Shown: piece after piece, positions 1 through 8,287 of the stretch
Layout of the letters: each line of letters opens with the position of its first letter
How positions within the stretch are numbered: position 1 is the stretch's first letter
DNA from: Micrococcus sp023147585
GTDB taxonomy: Bacteria; Actinomycetota; Actinomycetes; Actinomycetales; Micrococcaceae
Length of the DNA stretch: 64,000 bases
Reading direction: 5' to 3'
Assembly (NCBI RefSeq): GCF_044872765.1
Contig: NZ_CP085253.1
Span: forward strand, 434,001-498,000
Program-made: the position numbers and the translations under genes
Notes under the pieces: generated by a model
What the model was told of the DNA's origin: nothing
The model's input: only the letters and a program-made list of their open reading frames with translations
The model's database searches: none

Positions 1-1274
1 AGCCGCAGTGGATGCTCGACCTGCGCCTCAAGGGCCTGAAGTACTTCGAGCGCAAGCCGATGCCCGCGTGGGGCCCGGACCTCACCGGCATCGACTTCGA
101 CAACATCAAGTACTTCGTGCGCTCCACCGAGGGCCAGGCGAAGTCCTGGGAGGACCTGCCCGAGGACATCCGCAACACGTACGAGCGCCTCGGCATCCCC
201 GAGGCGGAGCGCGACCGCCTCGTGGCGGGCGTCGCCGCCCAGTACGAGTCCGAGGTCGTCTACCACCAGATCCGCGAGGACCTCGAGGCCCAGGGCGTGC
301 TGTTCCTCGACACCGACACGGCCCTCAAGGAGCACCCGGAGGTGTTCGAGGAGTACTTCGGCACCGTGATCCCGGTGGGCGACAACAAGTTCGCCTCCCT
401 GAACACGTCCGTGTGGTCCGGCGGCTCCTTCGTGTACGTGCCCAAGGGCGTGCACGTGGACATCCCGCTGCAGGCCTACTTCCGCATCAACACGGAGAAC
501 ATGGGCCAGTTCGAGCGCACGCTGATCATCGCGGACGAGGACTCCTACGTGCACTACATCGAGGGCTGCACCGCCCCGATGTACAAGTCGGACTCCCTGC
601 ACTCCGCCGTGGTGGAGATCGTGGTGAAGAAGAACGCCCGCGTGCGCTACACCACCATCCAGAACTGGTCCACCAACGTGTACAACCTGGTGACCAAGCG
701 TGCCGTGGTCGAGGCCGGCGGAACGATGGAGTGGGTCGACGGCAACATCGGCTCGAAGGTCACCATGAAGTACCCCGCGGTGTACCTCACGGGTGAGCAC
801 GCCACCGGCGAGACGCTCTCCGTGGCCTTCGCCGGCGCCGACCAGCACCAGGACACGGGCTCGAAGATGGTGCACATGGCCCCCAACACCTCCAGCTCGA
901 TCGTCTCGAAGTCGATCGCCCGCAACGGCGGCCGGGCCGCCTACCGCGGGCTCGTGCAGGTGGACGAGGGCGCCAAGGGCGCCGCGAACTCGGTGGTGTG
1001 CGACGCGCTGCTCGTGGACACGGTCTCCCGCTCGGACACCTACCCGTACATCGACATCCGCGAGGACGACGTGACCCTCGGCCACGAGGCCACGGTGTCC
1101 CGCGTCTCGGAGGAGCAGCTCTTCTACCTCCAGAGCCGCGGCCTCTCCGAGAGCGAGGCCATGGCGATGATCGTGCGCGGCTTCATCGAGCCGATCGCGC
1201 GCGAGCTGCCGATGGAGTACGCCCTCGAGCTGAACAAGCTGATCGAACTGCAGATGGAAGGGTCGGTGGGCTGA
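1..1274 (+). CDS. sufB: Fe-S cluster assembly scaffold SufB (5' end cut off)
   Basis: SufB is the scaffold subunit of the cytosolic SufBCD complex on which Fe-S clusters are built. The frame is open from base 3 and reads PQWMLDLRLKG, so the start lies before the window; about 423 C-terminal residues are present. The conserved C-terminal core is clear: a VVCDALLVD segment holding the Cys that corresponds to the catalytic Cys of E. coli SufB, then GHEATVSR and EEQLFYLQSRGL, then MIVRGFIEPI. The stop at 1272-1274 directly abuts the GTG of sufD, so translation is probably coupled. Upstream genes such as a SufR-type repressor cannot be seen. Confidence 0.97.
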   Translation, partial: PQWMLDLRLKGLKYFERKPMPAWGPDLTGIDFDNIKYFVRSTEGQAKSWEDLPEDIRNTYERLGIPEAERDRLVAGVAAQYESEVVYHQIREDLEAQGVLFLDTDTALKEHPEVFEEYFGTVIPVGDNKFASLNTSVWSGGSFVYVPKGVHVDIPLQAYFRINTENMGQFERTLIIADEDSYVHYIEGCTAPMYKSDSLHSAVVEIVVKKNARVRYTTIQNWSTNVYNLVTKRAVVEAGGTMEWVDGNIGSKVTMKYPAVYLTGEHATGETLSVAFAGADQHQDTGSKMVHMAPNTSSSIVSKSIARNGGRAAYRGLVQVDEGAKGAANSVVCDALLVDTVSRSDTYPYIDIREDDVTLGHEATVSRVSEEQLFYLQSRGLSESEAMAMIVRGFIEPIARELPMEYALELNKLIELQMEGSVG

Positions 1275-2516
1275 GTGGCCGAGACCATGGATGTGACCGA
1301 GCGCAATCTCATTCCGGGCATGGGGGAGGAGGGCGAGAAGCTCGCCGTCACCCAGGAGGCCCCGAAGGCCGCGGCGCAGCCGCGCCGCACCGGAGGCTCC
1401 CGCGCGGACCGCGTGAGCTCGTACGAGCTCGCCGACTTCCCGGTGCTCACCGGGCGCGAGGAGGACTGGCGGTTCACCCCGCTCAAGCGCCTGGGCGGGC
1501 TGCACCTGCCCGGCGGCGACGACGCGCGGCTCACCGGCGCGGCACCGACCGTGACCGTGTCCGAGCACGAGGGCGTCTCCGTGGAGACCGTCTCGCGCGA
1601 GGACGCGCGCGTCGGCTCCGTGCTGACGCCGGACGACCGCGTCTCCGCCGCGGCGTGGGCCTCGACCTCCGAGGCCGTCGTCGTGACGGTCGCGGCGGGA
1701 GCCGAGGTCGCCGAGCCGATCCGGATCGAGGTGACCGGCGCAGGCCCCCAGGCCGCCGCCGCGCACCTGACGGTCATCGTCGAGGAGAACGCCCAGGCCG
1801 ACGTCGTGATCCGCCACCGCGGCTCCGCCGTGCTGGCCCAGAACGTCGAGTTCGACGTCCGCCGGGACGCCCGCCTCAACGCAGTCTCCCTGCAGGCGTG
1901 GGACGAGGGCGCCGTGCACGTGTCGGCGCAGCAGGCCTCCGTGGCCACGGGCGCGCACCTCACGCACGTGACCGTCTCCCACGGCGGCTCGCTGGTGCGC
2001 CTCACCCCGACCGCGCGCTTCTCCGCCGAGCGCGGCGAGGCCCGCCTCTACGGCCTCTACTTCGCCGACGCCGGCCAGCACCTCGAGAGCCGCCTGTTCG
2101 TGGACCACAACCAGCCGAACTGTGTCTCGGACGTGCTCTACAAGGGCGCGCTGCAGGGCGCCGACGCGCGCACCGTGTGGGTGGGCGACGTGCTGATCCG
2201 CAAGGAGGCCGAGGGCACGGACACGTACGAGAAGAACCAGAACCTGCTGCTCACCGACGGCGCCCGCGCCGACTCGGTGCCGAACCTCGAGATCGAGACC
2301 GGCGTCATCGAGGGGGCGGGCCATGCGTCCGCCACCGGACGGTTCGACGAGACCCAGCTGTTCTACCTCATGGCCCGCGGCATCCCGGAGTCGGAGGCGC
2401 GCCGCCTGATCGTGCGCGGCTTCCTCAACGAGATCATCCAGAAGATCGGCATCGCCGACGTCGAGGACGAGCTCACCACCGTCATGGAGGACGAGCTGCG
2501 CATCGCCGCGCTCTGA
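1275..2516 (+). CDS. sufD: Fe-S cluster assembly protein SufD
   Basis: This 413-residue protein is the SufB paralogue that completes the SufB-SufC2-SufD complex and is linked to iron acquisition by the scaffold. It has the SufD beta-helix core with FVDHNQPNCVSDVLYKG and, near the C-terminus, GHASATGRFDETQLFYL and RLIVRGFLNEII. The GTG start follows the sufB stop with no gap. An ATG four codons in (1287) is possible, but abutting genes favour the GTG. The first 60 residues are low-complexity and probably flexible. Family assignment is firm. Confidence 0.96.
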   Translation: MAETMDVTERNLIPGMGEEGEKLAVTQEAPKAAAQPRRTGGSRADRVSSYELADFPVLTGREEDWRFTPLKRLGGLHLPGGDDARLTGAAPTVTVSEHEGVSVETVSREDARVGSVLTPDDRVSAAAWASTSEAVVVTVAAGAEVAEPIRIEVTGAGPQAAAAHLTVIVEENAQADVVIRHRGSAVLAQNVEFDVRRDARLNAVSLQAWDEGAVHVSAQQASVATGAHLTHVTVSHGGSLVRLTPTARFSAERGEARLYGLYFADAGQHLESRLFVDHNQPNCVSDVLYKGALQGADARTVWVGDVLIRKEAEGTDTYEKNQNLLLTDGARADSVPNLEIETGVIEGAGHASATGRFDETQLFYLMARGIPESEARRLIVRGFLNEIIQKIGIADVEDELTTVMEDELRIAAL

Positions 2517-2563
2517 GCCCACCTCCCGCTCACCCCACCTTTTTCTTCCAAGGAGAACCGCAC

Positions 2564-3331
2564 ATGGCAACTCTGCAGATCACCGACCTGCACGTGCAGA
2601 TCGAGACCGACAACGGCCCCAAGGAGATCCTCAAGGGCCTGAACCTCACCCTGAACACGGGCGAGACGCACGCCATCATGGGCCCCAACGGCTCCGGCAA
2701 GTCCACCCTGGCCTCCACCATCGCCGGCCACCCCCGCTACGAGGTGACCTCCGGGTCCATCACCCTGGACGGCGAGGACGTCCTGGAGATGGGCGTGGAC
2801 GAGCGCGCGCAGGCGGGTCTCTTCCTGGCCATGCAGTACCCCGTGGAGATCCCGGGCGTGACCATGACCAACTTCCTGCGCACCGCCAAGACCGCGCTGG
2901 ACGGGGAGGCGCCCTCGCTGCGCACGTGGACCAAGGACGTCAAGGGCGCCTTCGAGGCCCTCCAGATGGACCCGGCGTTCATGAACCGCAACGTCAACGA
3001 GGGCTTCTCGGGCGGCGAGAAGAAGCGCGCCGAGATCATGCAGCTCGAGCTCTTCAAGCCGAAGTTCGCGATCCTCGACGAGACCGACTCCGGCCTCGAC
3101 GTGGACGCCCTGCGCATCGTCTCGGAGGGCGTGAACCGCGCCGCCGAGGCGAACGAGATGGGCACGCTGCTCATCACCCACTACACGCGCATCCTGAACT
3201 ACATCAAGCCCCAGCACGTGCACGTGATGGTGGCCGGCCGCATCGCCGAGTCGGGCGGCCCCGAGCTCGCCGCGCAGCTCGAGGCCGAGGGCTACGCCCG
3301 CTTCGAGCAGGCCGCAGAGGTCTCGGCATGA
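2564..3331 (+). CDS. sufC: Fe-S assembly ATPase SufC
   Basis: A 255-residue ABC-type ATPase that powers the SufBCD scaffold. Walker A is GPNGSGKST near residue 40, the signature is GFSGGEKKRAEIMQ, and Walker B is FAILDETDSGLDVDAL. The ATG was chosen because a strong AAGGAG Shine-Dalgarno site sits at 2550-2555; the same frame extends far upstream, but that part overlaps sufD antiframe-like sequence. The 47-base gap after sufD contains a run of five T. The stop overlaps the next ATG as ATGA. In many actinobacteria sufS and sufU follow sufC; here they do not. Confidence 0.96.
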   Translation: MATLQITDLHVQIETDNGPKEILKGLNLTLNTGETHAIMGPNGSGKSTLASTIAGHPRYEVTSGSITLDGEDVLEMGVDERAQAGLFLAMQYPVEIPGVTMTNFLRTAKTALDGEAPSLRTWTKDVKGAFEALQMDPAFMNRNVNEGFSGGEKKRAEIMQLELFKPKFAILDETDSGLDVDALRIVSEGVNRAAEANEMGTLLITHYTRILNYIKPQHVHVMVAGRIAESGGPELAAQLEAEGYARFEQAAEVSA

Positions 3332-3654
3332 CCGAGGCCGCCGCGCAGACGCCCACGGAGGACGTCCGTGAGGCCCTCAAGGACGTCATCGACCCCGAGC
3401 TCGGGGTGAACGTGGTGGACCTGGGCCTGCTCTACGGCCTGCACTACGCCGAGGACGGCGCGCTGCTCGTGGACATGACCCTGACCACCGCCGCGTGCCC
3501 CCTCACCGAGGAGATCGAGGACCAGGTCTCGCGCGCCATCGGCACCATGGTGGACGAGTGGCGCCTGAACTGGGTCTGGATGCCGCCGTGGGGTCCCGAG
3601 CGGATCACCGAGGACGGCAAGGACCAGATGCGGGCCCTCGGCTTCAACATCTGA
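3328..3654 (+). CDS. Metal-sulfur cluster assembly factor (DUF59/SufT-PaaD-like)
   Basis: A 108-residue MIP18/DUF59 protein. It shows the family's DVIDPELGVNVVDLGLLYG motif and TTAACPLTEEIEDQV with the conserved Cys. Such proteins help mature Fe-S proteins, and the position at the end of a suf operon fits SufT. Its ATG overlaps the sufC stop by four bases (ATGA), so it is co-translated with the operon. The exact client proteins are unknown. A large perfect hairpin follows the gene. Confidence 0.9.
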   Translation: MTEAAAQTPTEDVREALKDVIDPELGVNVVDLGLLYGLHYAEDGALLVDMTLTTAACPLTEEIEDQVSRAIGTMVDEWRLNWVWMPPWGPERITEDGKDQMRALGFNI

Positions 3655-3666
3655 CCCGGCCCCGGT

Positions 3667-3726
3667 CCCGGAACGACGTCGGGCCCCCACCTCCGCGCGG
3701 AGGTGGGGGCCCGACGTCGTTCCGGG
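3667..3726. terminator. 60-bp perfect palindrome between convergent genes
   Basis: Two 30-base arms, 3667-3696 and 3697-3726, are exact reverse complements with no spacer, centred on GCGC. The palindrome lies between the convergent suf operon and the zinc peptidase, so it can act as a terminator for both strands. Neither side has a T-run. Confidence 0.75.
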
Positions 3727-3745
3727 GAGACCGCGGGAAGCGCCC

Positions 3746-4687
3746 TCAGATGTCCAGCGTGCTCGCGGTGAACGTGTTGCACTGCTGGATGTCCGGCTCG
3801 GCCTGGCGACCGTTCTGGTAGCCGCGCATGAACCAGCCCATGCGCTGCTCCGAGGTGCCGTGCGTGAAGCTGTGCGGGTCGACGCGGCCGCGGGCCTGCT
3901 CCTGGATGTGATCGTCGCCCACGGAGGCCGCGGCGTCGATCGCCTGGCGCAGCTGCGCGTCCGAGATGGGCTGCAGGAACGGCTCCCCGGACTCCGGGTC
4001 CGTGGTCACCGTGCCGTGGCCGGCCCACATGCCGGCGAAGCAGTCGGCCTGGAGCTCGGCCTTCACCGAGCCCGAGGTGGCGCCCGTCGTGCCGTCCCGC
4101 GAGTACGCCAGGTAGCCGACCACGTTCTGCACGTGGTGGCCGTACTCGTGCGCGACGATGTACTCCTCGGCCAGGGGGCCGCCCTCGGCGCCGAAGTCGC
4201 GCTGGAGGGTGCCGAAGAAGGACGTGTCGAAGTACATGGACTCGTCGGAGGGGCAGTAGAACGGGCCGGTGTCCGAGGACGCGGCGCCGCAGCCGGTGTT
4301 CACCTGGCCGGAGAACAGGGTGAGCTTCGGCTCGCGCCAGTCGATGTTGGAGTACCGGCCGAGGTACCCGCCCCAGAACTGGTCGGCGGCCTCGGTGGTG
4401 GCGATCACGCGGCAGTCCACGTTGCGGTTCGCGTCGTCGCCGGTGCTGCACTCCGACGGGGAGACCGGCTGGTCCGTGCCCCCCGTGGTCTGCTGCTGGT
4501 ACTGGCCCTGGCCGGAGGTGGCCGAGCCGGTGTCGATGCCGAGCTGGTCGGCCAGCCCGGGCGCGAAGATGGCCAGGAGCAGCGCCAGCAGGCCGCCGCC
4601 GCCGCCGATCGCGGCGCCCCGGCCGAGGCCCCCGCCGCCGCCGGAGGCGCGGCCCGCGTCGAGCTGCACGTTGGAGTTGAAGGTCAT
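3746..4687 (-). CDS. Neutral zinc metallopeptidase, YpfJ-type membrane protein
   Basis: This 313-residue protein belongs to the Zn_peptidase family (PF04228, E. coli YpfJ). The zinc site HEYGHHVQNV and a downstream AELQADCFAGMWAG segment, which supplies the third ligand region, are both present. A glycine-rich N-terminus precedes one hydrophobic segment (LLALLLAIFAPGLA, about residues 35-48), so the catalytic part is probably outside the cytoplasmic membrane. The ATG giving MTFNSNVQLD matches the usual family start; the in-frame extension upstream to 4783 is not credible. A TAGACT hexamer ends eight bases before this ATG. Substrates are not known. Confidence 0.9.
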   Translation of the reverse strand: MTFNSNVQLDAGRASGGGGGLGRGAAIGGGGGLLALLLAIFAPGLADQLGIDTGSATSGQGQYQQQTTGGTDQPVSPSECSTGDDANRNVDCRVIATTEAADQFWGGYLGRYSNIDWREPKLTLFSGQVNTGCGAASSDTGPFYCPSDESMYFDTSFFGTLQRDFGAEGGPLAEEYIVAHEYGHHVQNVVGYLAYSRDGTTGATSGSVKAELQADCFAGMWAGHGTVTTDPESGEPFLQPISDAQLRQAIDAAASVGDDHIQEQARGRVDPHSFTHGTSEQRMGWFMRGYQNGRQAEPDIQQCNTFTASTLDI

Positions 4688-4695
4688 GAGGCCTG

Positions 4696-4714
4696 AGTCT
4701 AGACGGACTAGACT
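4696..4714. promoter_or_regulatory. Palindromic divergent promoter (two TAGACT -10 boxes)
   Basis: The 19-base sequence AGTCTAGACGGACTAGACT is a perfect inverted repeat with a 5-base centre. Read leftward it gives a TAGACT -10 for the zinc peptidase (eight bases before its ATG); read rightward it gives TAGACT at 4709-4714 for the ABC-F gene, with a leader of about 85 bases. Both promoters would need overlapping DNA for their -35 contacts, so polymerase could serve only one side at a time. Confidence 0.6.
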
Positions 4715-4806
4715 GGGGCGGCGCGGCCCCGGGCCCCTCGGCCCTTCGCGCGCCCTCGACCGGTCCGCTGCGGCCGCCCCCACACCCCCAGGAGCTCCAC
4801 CCCCTC

Positions 4807-6405
4807 ATGCTCACCGTCACGGATCTCGAACTGCGCGTCGGCGCCCGCCTGCTCATGGACGAGGTGAACTTCCGCGTGGACAAGGGGGACAAGGTGGGCC
4901 TGGTGGGGCGCAACGGCGCCGGCAAGACCACCCTCACGAAGGTGCTCGCCGGCGGCGGACAGCCCGCCGGGGGGACCGTCACCCGCTCGGGTCGGATCGG
5001 CTACCTCCCGCAGGACCCCAAGGTGGAGGACATGGACCAGTCCGGCCGCGACCGGATCCTCTCCGCCCGGGACCTGGACCAGACCATCCGCCGCATGCGC
5101 GCCGCGGAGGAGGGGATGGCGGCGGACGACGACGCCGAGCGCGAGAGGGCCATGAACCGGTACTCGCGGCTCGAAGCGGAGTTCGCCGCCCGCGGCGGGT
5201 ACGCGGCCGAGTCCGAGGCCGCCCGGATCACCTCGAATCTGGGCCTGCCGGACCGCGTCCTGGACCAGCCGCTGCACACGCTCTCCGGCGGCCAGCGCCG
5301 CCGCGTGGAGCTCGCCCGCATCCTCTTCTCGGACGCGGACATCATGCTCCTCGACGAGCCCACCAACCACCTGGACCATGACTCGATCGTGTGGCTGCGC
5401 GAATACCTCAAGACGTACTCCGGCGGCCTGCTGATGATCAGCCATGATGTGGAGCTCATGGAGATGACCGTGAACAAGGTCCTCTACCTCGACGCCAACC
5501 GCCAGGTGATCGACGTCTACAACATGTCCTGGAAGAACTACCTGGCCCAGCGCCAGCAGGACGAGTCCCGCCGCCGCCGGGAGTTCGCCAACGCGGAGAA
5601 GAAGGCCTCCGCGCTGATCTCCCAGGCGGAGAAGATGCGGGCCAAGGCCACGAAGGCCGTGGCCGCGCAGAACATGATCAAGCGCGCCGAGCGCCTCATG
5701 CGGGACGTCGAGGGCGAGCGCGCGCAGGACCGCGTGGCCGCCATCCGCTTCCCCTCGCCGCAGCCCTCGGGCAAGACGCCGCTGCGCGCGGAGAACCTCT
5801 CCAAGTCCTACGGATCGCTCGAGATCTTCACGGGCGTGGACCTGGCGATCGACCGCGGCTCCCGCGTGGTGATCCTGGGCTACAACGGCGCGGGCAAGAC
5901 CACGCTGCTGCGCATGCTGGCCGGTGCCGAGACCCCGGACACGGGCGGCGTGGAGGCCGGGCACGGCCTCAAGCTCGGCTACTTCGCCCAGGAGCACGAC
6001 ACCCTCGACCAGGACGCCTCGGTGCTCGACAACATGCGCCACGCCGCGCCGCAGCTGGGGGACACCCAGGCGCGCACGCTGCTGGGCTCGTTCCTCTTCC
6101 AGGGCGACGACGTGGACAAGCCCGCGCGGGTGCTCTCCGGCGGCGAGAAGACCCGCCTGGCCCTGGCCACGCTCGTGGCGTCCTCCGCCAACGTCCTGCT
6201 GCTCGACGAGCCCACCAACAACCTCGACCCCGCCAGCCGCGAGGAGATCCTCAACGCGCTGCGCCGGTACGAGGGCGCCGTGGTGCTCGTGACCCACGAC
6301 GAGGGTGCCGTCCAGGCGCTCGCCCCGGAGCGCGTGGTGCTGCTGCCGGACGGCGTCGAGGACCTCTGGAACGACGACTACCTGGACCTCATCACCCTGG
6401 CCTGA
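4807..6405 (+). CDS. ABC-F family ATPase (ribosome-associated type)
   Basis: A 532-residue soluble protein with two ABC domains and no membrane segments, as in the ABC-F family that acts on the ribosome (translation factor or antibiotic protection). Walker A motifs are GRNGAGKTT and GYNGAGKTT; signatures are LSGGQRRRVELARI and LSGGEKTRLALATL; Walker B motifs end in DEPTNHLD and DEPTNNLD. The charged linker between domains (about residues 240-300) is rich in Lys and Arg. An AGGAG site stands before the ATG. Which subfamily it belongs to cannot be told from motifs alone; a housekeeping role is as likely as resistance. Confidence 0.92.
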   Translation: MLTVTDLELRVGARLLMDEVNFRVDKGDKVGLVGRNGAGKTTLTKVLAGGGQPAGGTVTRSGRIGYLPQDPKVEDMDQSGRDRILSARDLDQTIRRMRAAEEGMAADDDAERERAMNRYSRLEAEFAARGGYAAESEAARITSNLGLPDRVLDQPLHTLSGGQRRRVELARILFSDADIMLLDEPTNHLDHDSIVWLREYLKTYSGGLLMISHDVELMEMTVNKVLYLDANRQVIDVYNMSWKNYLAQRQQDESRRRREFANAEKKASALISQAEKMRAKATKAVAAQNMIKRAERLMRDVEGERAQDRVAAIRFPSPQPSGKTPLRAENLSKSYGSLEIFTGVDLAIDRGSRVVILGYNGAGKTTLLRMLAGAETPDTGGVEAGHGLKLGYFAQEHDTLDQDASVLDNMRHAAPQLGDTQARTLLGSFLFQGDDVDKPARVLSGGEKTRLALATLVASSANVLLLDEPTNNLDPASREEILNALRRYEGAVVLVTHDEGAVQALAPERVVLLPDGVEDLWNDDYLDLITLA

Positions 6406-6427
6406 GCGGCCGGCCGGGGCCGCTCAG
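6402..6427. terminator. Hairpin spanning both stop codons of a convergent pair
   Basis: A 10-bp perfect stem (6402-6411 with 6418-6427, loop GGCCGG) contains the stop codon of the ABC-F gene in one arm and that of the SURF1 gene in the other. There is no U-tract. Confidence 0.5.
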
Positions 6428-7356
6428 TCGAACAGCGCGTCCTCGGCCTGCTCGTCCGTGAGCCGTCCGTCCCGGCGGCGCCGCACGGGCTGGGGGCGCG
6501 GCGGGCGGCGGGCGGCGAACGTGCCGTCGTCGACGGCGTCCTCGAGGGCGTCCGCGCGGTCGTTGCGGGCGCGCATCCACGCCGAGTAGCCCCACACGCC
6601 GAAGCCCATGGCCGCGAAGAGGTACCACTGGATGGCGTAGGAGAGGTGCGGGCCCTCGTCGAGCGTGGGCTCCACGAGCCTCTGCGGCGCGGTCTCCGCG
6701 GCCGGGTCCTCGCTCACCATGATCCCGTACGCGGTGTCCGCCACGGGCTCGCCGACGACGCGGCCGATCTCCGGCAGGTCGATCGAGGCGACCTGCCCCT
6801 CGGGGGCATCGCGGTCCAGGGTGGGCTCGCCGGGCTTGACGCGCACGACGGCGGACACCTCGCCCTCCGGCGGCGCCGGCACCACGTCGGGCCGTCCGGG
6901 GGTGTCGCCCACGGGCAGCCAGCCGCGGTCCACCACGACGACGACGCCCTCGTCCGTGCGGAACGGCACCAGCACCTCGTAGCCGGGGCGGCCGGCGCGG
7001 GGGCGGTTGCGGGCGATCAGCGTCTCCTCCACCAAGTACTCCCCGCTCAGGGTCACGGGCGTCCACTCGTCCTGGGCGTCGAAGTCCGTGAACATCCGCT
7101 CGGCCTCGGCGAACGGCACGGCGTCGTCGTCGTAGTTCTCCAGCACGCGGTTGACCTCGTGCATCTTCTGCACACGCCGGTCCCACTGCCACTGCGCGAG
7201 GTAGTGGCACGCGAACGCGAAGAGGACGCACACGAGGAGGCCGAGGATCCAGGGCCCCGTGGCGAGGAAGCCGAAGCGCAGGCGGGGCAGGCGCTCCGTG
7301 GCCGTGTCCCCGGGGGGACGGCGGGAGCCGACGCGGGGGCCGGTGGCGGTGCTCAT
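6424..7356 (-). CDS. SURF1 family cytochrome oxidase assembly protein
   Basis: A 310-residue SURF1-family membrane protein involved in assembly of haem-copper oxidases. There is a transmembrane helix near residues 30-55 (PWILGLLVCVLFAFACHYLA) and a second near residues 245-265 (YAIQWYLFAAMGFGVWGYSA), with the extracytoplasmic SURF1 domain between them, including QWQWDRR, GEYL and VVVVDRGWLP. The C-terminal 45 residues are polar and Arg-rich. Its ATG overlaps the stop of the preceding 121-residue gene. No cytochrome oxidase subunits are in the window. Confidence 0.92.
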   Translation of the reverse strand: MSTATGPRVGSRRPPGDTATERLPRLRFGFLATGPWILGLLVCVLFAFACHYLAQWQWDRRVQKMHEVNRVLENYDDDAVPFAEAERMFTDFDAQDEWTPVTLSGEYLVEETLIARNRPRAGRPGYEVLVPFRTDEGVVVVVDRGWLPVGDTPGRPDVVPAPPEGEVSAVVRVKPGEPTLDRDAPEGQVASIDLPEIGRVVGEPVADTAYGIMVSEDPAAETAPQRLVEPTLDEGPHLSYAIQWYLFAAMGFGVWGYSAWMRARNDRADALEDAVDDGTFAARRPPRPQPVRRRRDGRLTDEQAEDALFD

Positions 7357-7718
7357 GCGGGGACCTCATCGTCGGGGTGGTCGGGGTGGTCGGGGGCCAC
7401 GAGGGGCCGGACGCGGCGCAGGAAGCCGCGCGCCTCGAGGAAGTCCCCGAGGTGGGCGCGATGCTCGCGGCAGGCGAGCCACGTCTTGGTCCGCTCGGGA
7501 GCGTGCACGCGGGGGTTGTTCCACTCGAGCGCCCACACCGCGTCGGCGCGGCAGCCGCGGCGCGAGCACGGGTGCGGATCGCCGGGCCCGGCGGCCACGC
7601 CGGCGGGTCCCCCGACGGGCCCGGGCGTGGCGCCCGGAACGGAGCCCGGCGCGGGGGAGGACCCCGCGGCGAGGGCTCCGAGGAGGTCCATGCCGCCGAG
7701 CGGGCCCGCGGTGCTCAT
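7353..7718 (-). CDS. Conserved small Cys/His protein, function unknown
   Basis: A 121-residue protein I do not recognise functionally. The N-terminal half is Gly/Pro/Ala-rich; the C-terminal half is compact and conserved-looking (CSRRGCRADAVWALEWNNP, then TKTWLACREHRAHL). The spaced pairs C-x4-C and C-x2-H suggest a single zinc-binding knuckle. It overlaps the SURF1 gene downstream (ATGA) and the DUF3099 gene upstream (start inside that gene's stop), so the three form one operon. A role linked to oxidase assembly is only an inference from position. Confidence 0.75.
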   Translation of the reverse strand: MSTAGPLGGMDLLGALAAGSSPAPGSVPGATPGPVGGPAGVAAGPGDPHPCSRRGCRADAVWALEWNNPRVHAPERTKTWLACREHRAHLGDFLEARGFLRRVRPLVAPDHPDHPDDEVPA

Positions 7719-8110
7719 GCGCCCGCCTCCTCACCGGTCCGCGGCCCGGGCAGGGCCCGGCGCCGGTCGAGGACGGGGTCCGCCACGACGTCGCCCGTCA
7801 GGACCACGGGCTGCGGCGCCGCGGGGCCGGACTCCTCGGGGACGGGGAGGGCGGCGGCGCCCGAGTCCACGCGGCGCAGCGTGCCGGAGCGCTCGGGGCC
7901 GGCGTTGTTCACGGAGACCACCGCGATGTAGGGCAGGGCCACGGCGCCCAGGATGAGCGCGAGCTGGAGCCAGCCGTGCGTGAAGAGGGCGGCCACGAAG
8001 CACAGCGTGCGGACGCCCATCTGGAGGAGGTAGACGCGCATGCGGTGCGAGCGGTCCTCGCTGCGGGCCGGCGCGGCGGTGGTGACCCCCTGGACCCGGC
8101 GGGTGGTCAT
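7715..8110 (-). CDS. DUF3099 family small membrane protein
   Basis: A 131-residue protein with a DUF3099-like core: RMRVYLLQMGVRTLCFVAAL followed by a second hydrophobic stretch WLQLALILGAVALPYIAVV, so two membrane helices near residues 25-75 and a long polar C-terminal tail. The ATG at 8110 was chosen over an upstream GTG because GGAGGTGA lies seven bases before it. It is the first gene of the three-gene operon ending with SURF1. Function unknown. Confidence 0.8.
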   Translation of the reverse strand: MTTRRVQGVTTAAPARSEDRSHRMRVYLLQMGVRTLCFVAALFTHGWLQLALILGAVALPYIAVVSVNNAGPERSGTLRRVDSGAAALPVPEESGPAAPQPVVLTGDVVADPVLDRRRALPGPRTGEEAGA

Positions 8111-8287
8111 GGCGTCACCTCCTGCACGGCGTCCGGGGGCGGGTCCCGGCACGACGGCACACGTAGAGTGGTGGTTCACGGCGGCGGGCGGGCGCTTCGC
8201 GTCCGCCTCGGACGGCTCTCAGAGCCGACCGCCGGTCGATGTCCTAGGTGAACGATCCTAGTCGCCCCCGCACAGAAGGTGGTCCCC

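Noticed and set aside
998..2563. In-frame upstream extension of sufC
   Set aside because: It overlaps sufB and sufD in another frame; the ATG at 2564 has a strong AAGGAG.
8244..8261. CTAGG/CCTAG inverted repeat upstream of fabG as a regulator site
   Set aside because: Arms of five bases with an 8-base spacer occur easily in this composition, and no -10 box is clearly tied to it.
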